Below are positions 17,529-24,807 of a DNA stretch of 64,000 nucleotides, one piece after another. Every line of letters starts with the position of its first letter. Position 1 is the first letter of the stretch. The notes below the pieces were generated by a model. That model saw nothing but the letters and a program-made list of their open reading frames with translations. It searched no databases and was not told where the DNA came from. The translations under genes were made by a program, and so were the position numbers. Location of the stretch: contig NZ_CAJVCE010000014.1 of NCBI RefSeq assembly GCF_910594985.1, positions 1-64,000 of the forward strand, given 5' to 3'. Source of the DNA: Paenibacillus allorhizosphaerae (GTDB taxonomy: Bacteria; Bacillota; Bacilli; Paenibacillales; NBRC-103111).

Positions 17529-18080
17529 TTATCCCTCCGCTCCGTGTTCTCTCCATTTATTATAGTAGAAAAGCACCAGATCGTCCTGAAAAGGTGAGTG
17601 TCCGCCTTTGACGCGTTCAAGCAAATCTTTGAGGCCTTGCTTCACTTTGACCTCGACAACCGGCGAATAATGATAGCTCAGCTTGTGCCGTTCATATTCT
17701 TCCTGATCTACGACATGGACTTCGCCACCAGGCATGCGGATCACATCGAGATCGTAATCAATATAAGTAATCACGTTGCCGTTCACATAGGGCGGGGAAG
17801 CGACGTTGCAGTAATACCGTACACCGTTATCTTCGATCAACGCCACGACGTTAAACCATTGCCCCGGAATAAAAAAAGAAATGCCCGGTATGCGGCTAAC
17901 CCATTCTTTGCCGTCCGCTTCGACGATTTTGGTTTGACTGTTGATCAGCACCATCATCGACTCCGCCAAATGCGATTCATGCATCTGCGATTCCGGAACG
18001 AGCCAGTTTTGAAGCCACATCCGGTGCAGATGTCCGTCATGTTTGAAGCTTTTAATAACAAACGAGGAAAAAGTCGTCAT
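17529..18080 (-). CDS. ygaC: DUF402 nucleoside tri-/diphosphate phosphatase (YgaC-like)
   Basis: A 183-residue soluble protein of the DUF402 family; characterised members are Mg2+-dependent nucleoside di/triphosphate phosphatases. Visible family motifs are MWLQNWLVPES, WFNVVALIEDNGVRYYCNVASPP, ITYIDYDLDVIRMPGGE and VDQEEYERHKLSYHYSP. It is the first gene of the packed five-gene operon. The ribosome site AAGGG stands about ten bases before the ATG. Function in vivo is not established. Confidence 0.88.
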   Translation of the reverse strand: MTTFSSFVIKSFKHDGHLHRMWLQNWLVPESQMHESHLAESMMVLINSQTKIVEADGKEWVSRIPGISFFIPGQWFNVVALIEDNGVRYYCNVASPPYVNGNVITYIDYDLDVIRMPGGEVHVVDQEEYERHKLSYHYSPVVEVKVKQGLKDLLERVKGGHSPFQDDLVLFYYNKWREHGAEG

Positions 18081-18220
18081 GAGGTCCAGACCCTTCTACT
18101 TACGGTTTCGGCTAGTGCATCGAGCGGCATCGATTGTTCACGCTCCGTTTGTCTTGCTACTAGCATAAACGTAAGCGTCCCCGCTTTCAAGAGCAGCGCG
18201 GCGGCGACCGGCCCAAAACA

Positions 18221-18265
18221 GAAAAAGCATAACCACAGCAAGCGGACAGCGCTTCGTGTTATGCC
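18221..18265 (-). terminator. Terminator of the acetyltransferase gene
   Basis: On the reverse strand GCATAAC and GTTATGC enclose an inner AGCG / CGCT stem and are followed by five T residues. It ends the 18300-18737 gene and separates it from the ygaC operon. Confidence 0.75.
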
Positions 18266-18299
18266 TTAATAAATTTGAATGGTAGCTTACGGATTGATG

Positions 18300-18737
18300 T
18301 TATCCGTTAACGATCTGTAGGCGGTGCGTCGTCCGGGAAAAGTCGCTTGCTTGGTATCCGGCCTTCTCGTACACCGGAATGACGACTTCATTGTAGGCAT
18401 CCACGGTAACGAGGATACGGCGCACTTTCCGTTGCAAAAATTTTTGTTTCAGCGACTCGATCAGCTTCTGGCCGATGCCGCGCCGCTGATGCTGCGATTG
18501 TACCGCGATGCGGTAATAATATCCGTTCTGATTATCGATGGTCCCTACAATGACTCCGACAATGCCGCCTTCCTCTTCGGCGACCATAATCAGTTCGCTA
18601 TCCCACGACAATTGTCTGGCGAATGCGGCCATCGTCTCTTCGTAACAAACCTCGGACAGCACTTCATTTAGAAGCTCGGTGACTGAAATATAATCCGACA
18701 GTTGAAACGGACGAACTTGACAGGAATTTTCAGACAT
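18300..18737 (-). CDS. GNAT-family acetyltransferase
   Basis: From MSENSCQVRP (GGGAGAG eight bases upstream) the protein has 145 residues. It shows the GNAT fold: VRPFQLSDYISV at the start, GGIVGVIVGTI on strand 4, YYYRIAVQSQHQRRGIGQKLIESL with the acetyl-CoA motif Q-x-x-G-I-G (about 95-108), and ILVTVDAYNEVVIPVYEKAGY near the end. The acceptor is unknown. It is a single gene, leftward, with a terminator behind it. Confidence 0.88.
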   Translation of the reverse strand: MSENSCQVRPFQLSDYISVTELLNEVLSEVCYEETMAAFARQLSWDSELIMVAEEEGGIVGVIVGTIDNQNGYYYRIAVQSQHQRRGIGQKLIESLKQKFLQRKVRRILVTVDAYNEVVIPVYEKAGYQASDFSRTTHRLQIVNG

Positions 18738-19087
18738 ATTCGACTCTCCCCGCAGCATAAATTCATCATAACTTTAAAATTACGACAAAAATCGAAATAT
18801 TCCTGCTAAATTGTTAAAAAAAACACAGAAATTCATCACATTTTATACATTTGCTCTTGAAAGCGCTTATTTTGAAGCGTTTTCATGGATTTGGCATCTG
18901 TTGATTATAGTTTTGCTTCTCGGACTCTATTATTCTATATGCTCCGAACTTCCGAATTATTGCACCGGATTTGAAAGAGAGCTTCCGCAACGAAATTCGC
19001 CGGCTGTATAAAAAGTGCGGCGTCGTGAAACGATATTCATTGGGATTTTGGGCAACATTCCGCACTTACAGGAAAGGAGCGATCCTC
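18738..19087 (+). other. 350-base upstream region of the small gene and sodA, with two cre-like sites
   Basis: No gene is seen here. The + strand holds two adjoining matches to the CcpA cre pattern WTGNAARCGNWWWCA: TTGAAAGCGCTTATT at 18857-18871 (13 of 15) and TTTGAAGCGTTTTCA at 18871-18885 (14 of 15). Candidate promoter elements follow (TTGATT near 18900 and A/T-rich hexamers near 18925-18940), but none is convincing. The position upstream of the promoter would suit carbon-catabolite activation; this is inference. Confidence 0.4.
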
Positions 19088-19300
19088 ATGAAAAACAGCG
19101 AAACCGGTTCGATACGGCCTATCCATCAATTGAACGATTTGAAGACGTCGGACTGGAATTCCGAAGAGCTTCATTACCATCAACGGGTAATGAGCGATTT
19201 GTCCCCTTGGCTCAATGCTCAGGGCACAGCCATGCTGGGGCAAATTATTACGGAAATCGAGCACCGAGGCGGCGAGAAGGGAGCGAACACGAACACTTAA
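19088..19300 (+). CDS. Small soluble protein of unknown function
   Basis: From MKNSETGSIR the protein has 70 residues, with AAAGGAG nine bases upstream; the open frame extends back to 18971 without a ribosome site. It is hydrophilic and helical (DWNSEELHYHQRVMSDLSPWL, AMLGQIITEIEHRGG) with no signal or membrane segment. It ends 80 bases before sodA, so co-transcription with sodA is likely. I do not recognise the family. Confidence 0.7.
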   Translation: MKNSETGSIRPIHQLNDLKTSDWNSEELHYHQRVMSDLSPWLNAQGTAMLGQIITEIEHRGGEKGANTNT

Positions 19301-19380
19301 TATACATAAATGTTGATTTTATATAGTAAATAGGCGATAATAAGAATGGAAATTACATATTTTATAGGAGGTTTTTGAAG

Positions 19381-19995
19381 ATGGCACACCAATTACCGGC
19401 ACTTCCTTATGCAAACAACGCACTTGAGCCTCACATTGACGAAATGACTATGATGATCCACCACGATCGTCACCACAACACATATGTAACGAACCTCAAC
19501 GCGGCGCTGGAAGGCAATGCCGATCTGCAAGCAAAAAGCGTTGAAGATCTGATCTCCGATCTGAACAGCGTTCCGGAAGCAATCCGCACAGCCGTTCGCA
19601 ACAACGGCGGCGGCCATGCCAACCACTCCCTGTTCTGGGAAACGATCGGCCCGAACGGCGGCGGTGCTCCAAGCGGCAAGCTGGCTGACGCGATCAACAG
19701 CGAGCTTGGCGGCTTCGACAAGTTTAAAGAAGATTTCGCCAAAGCAGCAACGACCCGCTTCGGTTCCGGCTGGTCGTTCCTTGCCGTAAGCAAAGACGGC
19801 AAATTGAAAGTATACAGCTTGCCGAACCAAGACAGCCCGATCATGGAAGGCGAAACGCCGATCCTCGGACTGGACGTATGGGAGCATGCTTACTACCTGA
19901 AATATCAAAACAAACGTCCTGACTACATCGCCGCATTCTGGAACGTAGTCAATTGGGCAGAAGTCGGCAAACGTTACGAAGCTGCAGCGAAATAA
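19381..19995 (+). CDS. sodA: Superoxide dismutase (Mn/Fe)
   Basis: SodA converts superoxide to peroxide and oxygen. The 204-residue protein starts [20 protein letters not shown] at the ATG nine bases after AGGAGG; a TTG two codons upstream is not needed. Metal ligands are His in [13 protein letters not shown], His in [14 protein letters not shown], and Asp and His in [15 protein letters not shown]. The GNGGG-type segment, FGSGWSFL and the QDSPIMEG loop are typical of the manganese enzyme of Bacillales. A terminator follows at 20013-20044. Together with the fused SOD at 11732 it makes two SODs in this window. Confidence 0.97.
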   Translation: MAHQLPALPYANNALEPHIDEMTMMIHHDRHHNTYVTNLNAALEGNADLQAKSVEDLISDLNSVPEAIRTAVRNNGGGHANHSLFWETIGPNGGGAPSGKLADAINSELGGFDKFKEDFAKAATTRFGSGWSFLAVSKDGKLKVYSLPNQDSPIMEGETPILGLDVWEHAYYLKYQNKRPDYIAAFWNVVNWAEVGKRYEAAAK

Positions 19996-20012
19996 TAATG
20001 CCGCAAACGGCG

Positions 20013-20044
20013 AAGGCTTGGTTCCTAATGGAATCAAGCCTTTT
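20013..20044 (+). terminator. Terminator of sodA
   Basis: AAGGCTTGGTTCC / GGAATCAAGCCTT with a TAAT loop, followed by TTTTCTG. Confidence 0.9.
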
Positions 20045-20050
20045 CTGTCA

Positions 20051-20222
20051 TTACGCGATATGTTTTGAGCGATGCACCAGCAGCGTCGTCATGATCCCCA
20101 CGAGCAAAACCTCGACCATTCTTTTTTTATCGACCGCTTGATCCAAATGATCCAGGGGACAATGAAAAAAGCAAGCAAAACGCGTCTACAAATTCCCTCG
20201 CTTGCTCCATCTTCTCTTTCAT
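20051..20222 (-). pseudogene. Possible frameshifted small gene (about 56 residues)
   Basis: On the reverse strand an ATG at 20222 (MKEKMEQAREFVDAFCLLF) has a good ribosome site, GGAGAGGA, about seven bases upstream. The frame stops after 31 codons, but the next frame continues plausibly as LDQAVDKKRMVEVLLVGIMTT and ends at 20051 with HRSKHIA. Removing one T from the six-T run at about 20164-20169 joins the two into one 56-residue protein with a hydrophobic C-terminal part. It may be a broken gene, a sequencing slip, or chance. The rest of 20223-20335 shows nothing. Confidence 0.3.
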
Positions 20223-20335
20223 CGCCAGTCCTCTCCCCTTTCCACGTTATGAAGCTAGAGCAGAAGTTATCGGTCGATAGGAACATGATCCTGGTAAAAA
20301 CGTTAAATCACTTGATGCGAATGATGTATAGACAT

Positions 20336-20380
20336 TAAAAGCCACATCGGTCCGAATCGTCGGACGGATGCGGCTTTGCC
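20336..20380 (-). terminator. Terminator of mutY
   Basis: On the reverse strand AAAGCCGCATCCGTCCGA / TCGGACCGATGTGGCTTTTAATG forms a long stem with a four-base loop. Confidence 0.9.
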
Positions 20381-20386
20381 GTACCT

Positions 20387-21523
20387 TTATGACTTTTGTC
20401 GAAAATACGTATTCAGGATTCGAAGGAAGACGTTCGGAAACGCAAGCTGCGCCATGTCGTCCGGACCGATCCAGCGGTAATGCGTTGGCAATAGCGCCGG
20501 ATGATCCGGCAGCAGCGCCGAACGTTCCGGACGGCATACGTAGACGTCCAGCTCCCAATGGATATGGCTGAACGTATGCTCCGCCTGCATATACCAGGCG
20601 ACCGGAGCAATGGCAAGGCTCTCCTCTTCGAGATGAGTCGCAAGCACACTCTGCGCCAGCGACGGATCATCCTGCGCCGATGGCACTGATGCCTCAAACG
20701 GAGCCAAGGCGTGCGGCAGCTCCCACATGCGGGCAAGGAGTCCCTCCTGCGGACGCTGGCGCACGAGCACGCACCCCGCTTGCTCGCCGTCGCCTTCGAC
20801 GAGAGCAACGAAGCGCCGCTCCGGCCGGGGCGGCTTCGCCTTCTTCTTGACCGGCAGCGACTCCTCCATGCCCGCGTCCCGTCCCATGCAGTGCGCCATG
20901 ACCGGGCAAGTCAGGCAGCTTGGCGATTTGGGCGTACAAACAAGGGCGCCCAGCTCCATGAGCCCTTGATTGAAATCGCCCGCCGCCCCTTCGGGGATCA
21001 GCTCCTGCGCCAGCTTCTCCATCGCAACGCGCGTGCTGCCTTTCATAATATCGTCTTCAATCAGGAAGTACCGCGACAGCACGCGCATCACATTGCCGTC
21101 CACGGCCGGCTCGGGCTTGTTGTAAGCGATGCTCAGGATCGCCCCCGCCGTATAGGGACCGACGCCTTTGAGCGAAAAGACGTCCTCCTTCGTGTCGGGA
21201 ACGACGCCGCCGTAATTTTCGCGCACTTCGCGCACGGCGCTTTGCAGATTGCGGGCCCGGGAGTAATAGCCGAGGCCCTCCCACATTTTGAGCACTTCCT
21301 CCTCCGGTGCTTCCGCCAATGCTTCGACCGTAGGGAACTTCTCCACAAACCGGTTGAAGTACGGAATAACGGTTTCCACTCTCGTTTGCTGCAGCATAAT
21401 TTCAGAAACCCAAATATGGTATGGATTCCGGCTTCTGCGCCAAGGCAGGTCGCGTTTATGCCGGCGATACCAGGCCAGAAGCTCGGTGGAAAAATAATGT
21501 TTTTTTTGTTCCAGCAGATTCAT
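20387..21523 (-). CDS. mutY: A/G-specific adenine DNA glycosylase
   Basis: MutY removes adenine mispaired with 8-oxoguanine. From MNLLEQKKHYF (GAAGGAG seven bases upstream) the protein has 378 residues. Landmarks are RDLPWRRSRNPYHIWVSEIMLQQTRVETVIPY with the catalytic Glu, the helix-hairpin-helix LKGVGPYTAGAILSIAY with the nearby PAVDGNVMRVLSR Asp, and the [4Fe-4S] cluster ligands C-x6-C-x2-C-x5-C in VCTPKSPSCLTCPVMAHCMG. The C-terminal third (about 235-378) is the NUDIX-like 8-oxoG recognition domain. It is divergent from the AraC gene at 21605. Confidence 0.95.
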   Translation of the reverse strand: MNLLEQKKHYFSTELLAWYRRHKRDLPWRRSRNPYHIWVSEIMLQQTRVETVIPYFNRFVEKFPTVEALAEAPEEEVLKMWEGLGYYSRARNLQSAVREVRENYGGVVPDTKEDVFSLKGVGPYTAGAILSIAYNKPEPAVDGNVMRVLSRYFLIEDDIMKGSTRVAMEKLAQELIPEGAAGDFNQGLMELGALVCTPKSPSCLTCPVMAHCMGRDAGMEESLPVKKKAKPPRPERRFVALVEGDGEQAGCVLVRQRPQEGLLARMWELPHALAPFEASVPSAQDDPSLAQSVLATHLEEESLAIAPVAWYMQAEHTFSHIHWELDVYVCRPERSALLPDHPALLPTHYRWIGPDDMAQLAFPNVFLRILNTYFRQKS

Positions 21524-21604
21524 GATTGCTCCTTCTTTTGCACACGTATTCGATATATAATGATTCATGACAAATTGATATGTTCACGAAAGGGGCCGCA
21601 TCCG

Positions 21605-22459
21605 ATGCTGACTCCCGGCGAACTCGCCTCACGGCTGAACAAGATGGTGATCTCCATCCTGCTCGTCGGTCATCAAAAATGTGAAGAAAACTGGCATCAG
21701 AAGCCACGCACCATCAAATACCAGTCGCTGTGGCTCATTATACGAGGAAAAGGTACGTTTACGATCAACGGCACGCATTATCCGGCGGAGGCCGGAAGGC
21801 TGTTCTCGTTCGCTCCCGGCATGGTCGTGGAACGCTCATCCGATCCCGAGCAGCCGCTCGAATATTACTTCCTACGCTTTCATTATACGGAATGTTACGA
21901 AGAGAAGGAACAGTGGATTTACCGCGGCGCCGCCGAATCGCGGTTTCCGCTGGAAGGCATGTATACCTGCACCAACACGCCTCAGCTGATCTATTTGTTC
22001 GAGCAGCTGGATACGTTATGGAAGCGCAGAGGTCATATGACGGCCATGCGCCGCAAAATTATTATGCAGGAGCTGCTGCTGACGCTTGTCGCCGATTTCC
22101 GGGCGCAAAAGGCGGAAGGCGACACGACGGCCGCCATCGAGCAGACGCAGGACTACATGGTCAGTCATTACCAAGAGCCGTTGACGCTGGAAGGTCTCGC
22201 GCAGATGGCCGGCCTCAGCGTCAGCCATTATTCGCGCTTGTTCAAAAAATATATCGGCTACAGCCCGATCGACTATTTGACGCACTTGCGGGTCGACCGG
22301 GCGAAAGAGCTGCTCGTTTTATCCGAGTACCGGTTGAAATCGATAGCGGGCAGCGTCGGCTATACGGACGAATTTTATTTCAGCCGCATCTTCAAAAAAG
22401 TAACCGGCTTTTCCCCAAGAGAATATGCGAAGCAGCACCGGTTCACGCCTGATAATTAA
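21605..22459 (+). CDS. AraC-family transcriptional regulator
   Basis: From MLTPGELASRLNK (AAAGGGG about ten bases upstream) the protein has 284 residues; the very long open frame upstream is antisense to mutY and not real. The N-terminal cupin (about 20-110, e.g. GTFTINGTHYPAEAGRLFSFAPG) should bind a small ligand, probably a sugar. The C-terminal double helix-turn-helix (about 180-280) has LTLEGLAQMAGLSVSHYSRLFKKYIGYSPIDYLTHLRVDRAKELL and IAGSVGYTDEFYFSRIFKKVTGFSPREY. No sugar transport or glycosidase gene is next to it, so the target is unclear. An imperfect AAACCCG / CGGGTTT hairpin follows (22471-22498). Confidence 0.9.
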   Translation: MLTPGELASRLNKMVISILLVGHQKCEENWHQKPRTIKYQSLWLIIRGKGTFTINGTHYPAEAGRLFSFAPGMVVERSSDPEQPLEYYFLRFHYTECYEEKEQWIYRGAAESRFPLEGMYTCTNTPQLIYLFEQLDTLWKRRGHMTAMRRKIIMQELLLTLVADFRAQKAEGDTTAAIEQTQDYMVSHYQEPLTLEGLAQMAGLSVSHYSRLFKKYIGYSPIDYLTHLRVDRAKELLVLSEYRLKSIAGSVGYTDEFYFSRIFKKVTGFSPREYAKQHRFTPDN

Positions 22460-22619
22460 TGATGACATGAAACCCGGAGCGCGGCCGATTCGGGTTTGAC
22501 TTGCGCCGCCGGAAAGTGTACGCTACCTGTACAATAAGGATATCGGTTTGTCCGGCAACTTGCGCGCTTCTCGGCTTATGCCGGATATCGTTATGTGCCG
22601 GAAGTAGTGGGGTGAAACG

Positions 22620-23222
22620 ATGAACAATATGAATTCGGCCGCCGGCGTGACCGGGAGCGGTCGAAGCGGCGAAACCGGCCGAACAGTTCTTGCGGAACGG
22701 CGGGCCGCCGCGAAGCCTTACGCCGTCTGGCTGTACATATGGGGATTGGAATGGCTGCTCTCCGCGATGATCTCGTTCTTCGATCCGGGCGATGCGTACG
22801 GCGCTTGGCGTGTGGGCGTGCTGCTCGCCGCGGTCGCGGCCACCGCCGCCGTATGGCTGCGGCGCAGCAAAAATGCGGACAAGCCGTCCGTCCGGCATAC
22901 TGCGCCGTTAAGCGCGGCAATGCCCGTGCTGGCCTGCACGTTGATCGCGGCCGTGCTGCTGCGAACCGGGGTCGTCAGCCCCTTGTATATGCCTTTGCTG
23001 AAAGGCATCGTTCTCGCCGCCGCGTACGGCGTGCTGAGCGTGAAGCTGGGGACACCACTTCTCTATATGGGCTTGTGGATGCTGGCCCTTACGTTTACGG
23101 TCGCCTATGCTTACCTTGGGTATGCTTCCGTACTGCTTGGCGGTTTTGGCGGGCTCAGCCTGCTAACGCTCGGCCTTCTGTTGAACTTCTGGCATACGTT
23201 ATGGAAAAGGAGAATGGGGTAG
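22620..23222 (+). CDS. Multi-pass membrane protein of unknown function
   Basis: A 200-residue protein with a short hydrophilic N-terminus (1-30) and about six transmembrane segments (about 38-55, 62-80, 98-116, 120-138, 143-160 and 165-190). The ribosome site GGGGTGAAACG precedes the ATG. Its stop is immediately followed by the start of the cytochrome c gene, so the two are co-translated or nearly so. That pairing suggests a role in respiration or in handling the cytochrome, but I recognise no family. Confidence 0.75.
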   Translation: MNNMNSAAGVTGSGRSGETGRTVLAERRAAAKPYAVWLYIWGLEWLLSAMISFFDPGDAYGAWRVGVLLAAVAATAAVWLRRSKNADKPSVRHTAPLSAAMPVLACTLIAAVLLRTGVVSPLYMPLLKGIVLAAAYGVLSVKLGTPLLYMGLWMLALTFTVAYAYLGYASVLLGGFGGLSLLTLGLLLNFWHTLWKRRMG

Positions 23223-23612
23223 ATGCACATTCGTCTCGAATGGAAATGTCTAGGGGTCCTTGCAATGACCGTAGCCGCCTGCGCGGCGCTTGCTTCCTGC
23301 AGCCCGAAAAACAGTCCGGACCCGTTCGGCGGCAAAACGGGGCAAGAAGGAGCCGCGAATGCGAATGCGATGACTGGAGCGTCGGAACAAGTGCAAGCCG
23401 TTTATAAGCAGCGCTGCTTGTCCTGCCACGGAAACGCGCTGGAAGGCAAAATCGGACCGACAACGAATTTGCAAAAGGTCGGCGGTCGGCTTTCCAAAGA
23501 ACAAATTGTAAAGCAAATCAACAGCGGCGGCAACGGCATGCCCGGATTTGCCGGACAGATCAAGCCCGACGAAGTCGAAGCGTTAGCCAGTTGGCTAGCC
23601 GAGAAAAAATAA
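23223..23612 (+). CDS. Cytochrome c lipoprotein (c551/CccB-like)
   Basis: A 129-residue single-haem cytochrome c. The N-terminal signal (about 8-26) ends in a lipobox LASC, so it should be diacylglyceryl-anchored on the outer face of the membrane. The haem site is CLSCH (about 61-65) and the sixth ligand is Met in NGMPGF (about 102-107). Size and layout match the small membrane-bound cytochromes c-550/c-551 of Bacillales, which carry electrons to the caa3 oxidase; a caa3 operon lies at 60857-64000. A strong terminator follows. Confidence 0.92.
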   Translation: MHIRLEWKCLGVLAMTVAACAALASCSPKNSPDPFGGKTGQEGAANANAMTGASEQVQAVYKQRCLSCHGNALEGKIGPTTNLQKVGGRLSKEQIVKQINSGGNGMPGFAGQIKPDEVEALASWLAEKK

Positions 23613-23629
23613 CGATGAGGATCGTGTGC

Positions 23630-23662
23630 AAAAGGGGCAGCCTGCAGGCTGCCCCTTTTATT
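23630..23662 (+). terminator. Terminator of the cytochrome c gene
   Basis: AAAAGGGGCAGCC / GGCTGCCCCTTTT with a TGCA loop, then ATTTG. The rest of the gap to 23803 holds only an imperfect TTGGCA / TGCCAA repeat (about 23753-23777). Confidence 0.95.
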
Positions 23663-23803
23663 TGCATTTGCTGGTTTTTTAAATCCGATACAATGGAATC
23701 CCGGCCTGGCCTGCAAAGTATGGGTGCTGACCCAACTTTGGCTAATGATAGCTTGGCAGTTTGGCGGCTTGCCAATTTTCAGGGCTCCATGTCGTTACGT
23801 TTC

Positions 23804-24538
23804 TTAATTTACGCCCTGCGCGCCTTGTACGCCGTCTGAAAGCTTTTTCCGGTACACCCATTTGGATAGCGATATGCTGATTTCATAAAGGATCAACAGC
23901 GGTACGGTCACGAGGATATCGGACACAAAGTCCGGCGGCGTGATGGTAATGGAAATGACGACCAGTAAGAAATACGCCATCTTTCTCGCTTTGGCGAGCC
24001 GCACCGGATTGAGGATGCCGAGTCGCGTCAGAAACATGACAATGACCGGCATTTCAAACAGCAATCCGAAAGGAACCGTCAAATTGATCATAAAACGGAA
24101 ATATTTATCCGCCGTATACATCACTTGAACCTGATCCTCCGCCATCGCCTTCAAAAAGCTCAAAACCATCGGAAACAACACAAAGTAACCGAAGCAAACT
24201 CCTACCGCGAACAGCACCGCTAACGCAGGAATAAAACCAAGCGTCGCTTTTTGCTCATCCGGGGTCAGACCGGGCTTCACGAACTTCCAAACTTGATAGC
24301 CGGCCACGGGGATCGTTACCGCGATCGCGAACACGCCCGCAATCATAACGTAAACCCATAGCAAATCCGTAGGCCCCAGCACGGCCAGCTGCCCGTCAAA
24401 GCCGCTAACGAGCCAGCGATATATCGATTTGGCATACAGAAACGCGCCGCACAACGCGACGAGAAAAGAGACCAGCGTAAACAGCAGCCTCTTTCTCATT
24501 TCCTCGAGATGTGCTACAAATTGCATTTCCCGATTCAT
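23804..24538 (-). CDS. tatC: Sec-independent protein translocase TatC
   Basis: TatC is the six-helix membrane receptor for twin-arginine signal peptides. The 244-residue protein shows the N-terminal cytosolic motif HLEEMRKRL, the [13 protein letters not shown] loop (family F-x-x-P-G-L), the conserved [10 protein letters not shown] segment and the C-terminal [21 protein letters not shown]. Six hydrophobic segments are visible. Its ATG overlaps the stop of tatA (ATGA). It is the last of the phoX-tatA-tatC set, an arrangement like phoD-tatAd-tatCd of Bacillus subtilis, so it may serve PhoX in particular. Confidence 0.96.
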   Translation of the reverse strand: MNREMQFVAHLEEMRKRLLFTLVSFLVALCGAFLYAKSIYRWLVSGFDGQLAVLGPTDLLWVYVMIAGVFAIAVTIPVAGYQVWKFVKPGLTPDEQKATLGFIPALAVLFAVGVCFGYFVLFPMVLSFLKAMAEDQVQVMYTADKYFRFMINLTVPFGLLFEMPVIVMFLTRLGILNPVRLAKARKMAYFLLVVISITITPPDFVSDILVTVPLLILYEISISLSKWVYRKKLSDGVQGAQGVN

Positions 24539-24783
24539 TTGCGTTCGTCCAATGAAGCGACCTTGTTCGAATGGACAGTCGGTACGGTTGGCTGGTCCGG
24601 CTTCTCTTCTGCCGGTTTATTCTCGTCTTCCGAATTCATCAAGCTTCTTGTGGCGCTCTTGAATTCGCTCAGCGTGCGTCCGAACGCGCGTCCCAGCTCC
24701 GGCAGTTTTGACGGCCCGAAGATGATCAGCGCAATAATAAGTATAAGGATTAAGCCGGGAACTCCAATATTTCCAAAAGGCAT
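24535..24783 (-). CDS. tatA: Sec-independent protein translocase TatA
   Basis: An 82-residue protein with the TatA layout: a short N-terminal outside segment, one transmembrane helix (about 7-22, [17 protein letters not shown]), the [21 protein letters not shown] hinge and amphipathic helix, and a charged tail. It forms the variable pore of the Tat system with TatC. The ribosome site AAGGAGATG precedes the ATG by eight to nine bases. It begins 24 bases after phoX. Confidence 0.96.
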   Translation of the reverse strand: MPFGNIGVPGLILILIIALIIFGPSKLPELGRAFGRTLSEFKSATRSLMNSEDENKPAEEKPDQPTVPTVHSNKVASLDERK

Positions 24784-24807
24784 CGGGATGTCATCTCCTT
24801 ACGCAAT

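Noticed and set aside
20711-21604. N-terminal extension of the AraC protein
   Set aside because: The open frame reaches back across mutY on the other strand; the start at 21605 has a ribosome site and gives a normal AraC length.
23753-23777. TTGGCA / TGCCAA inverted repeat as a tatC terminator
   Set aside because: On the reverse strand no T-run follows, and the pairing is short with a long loop.
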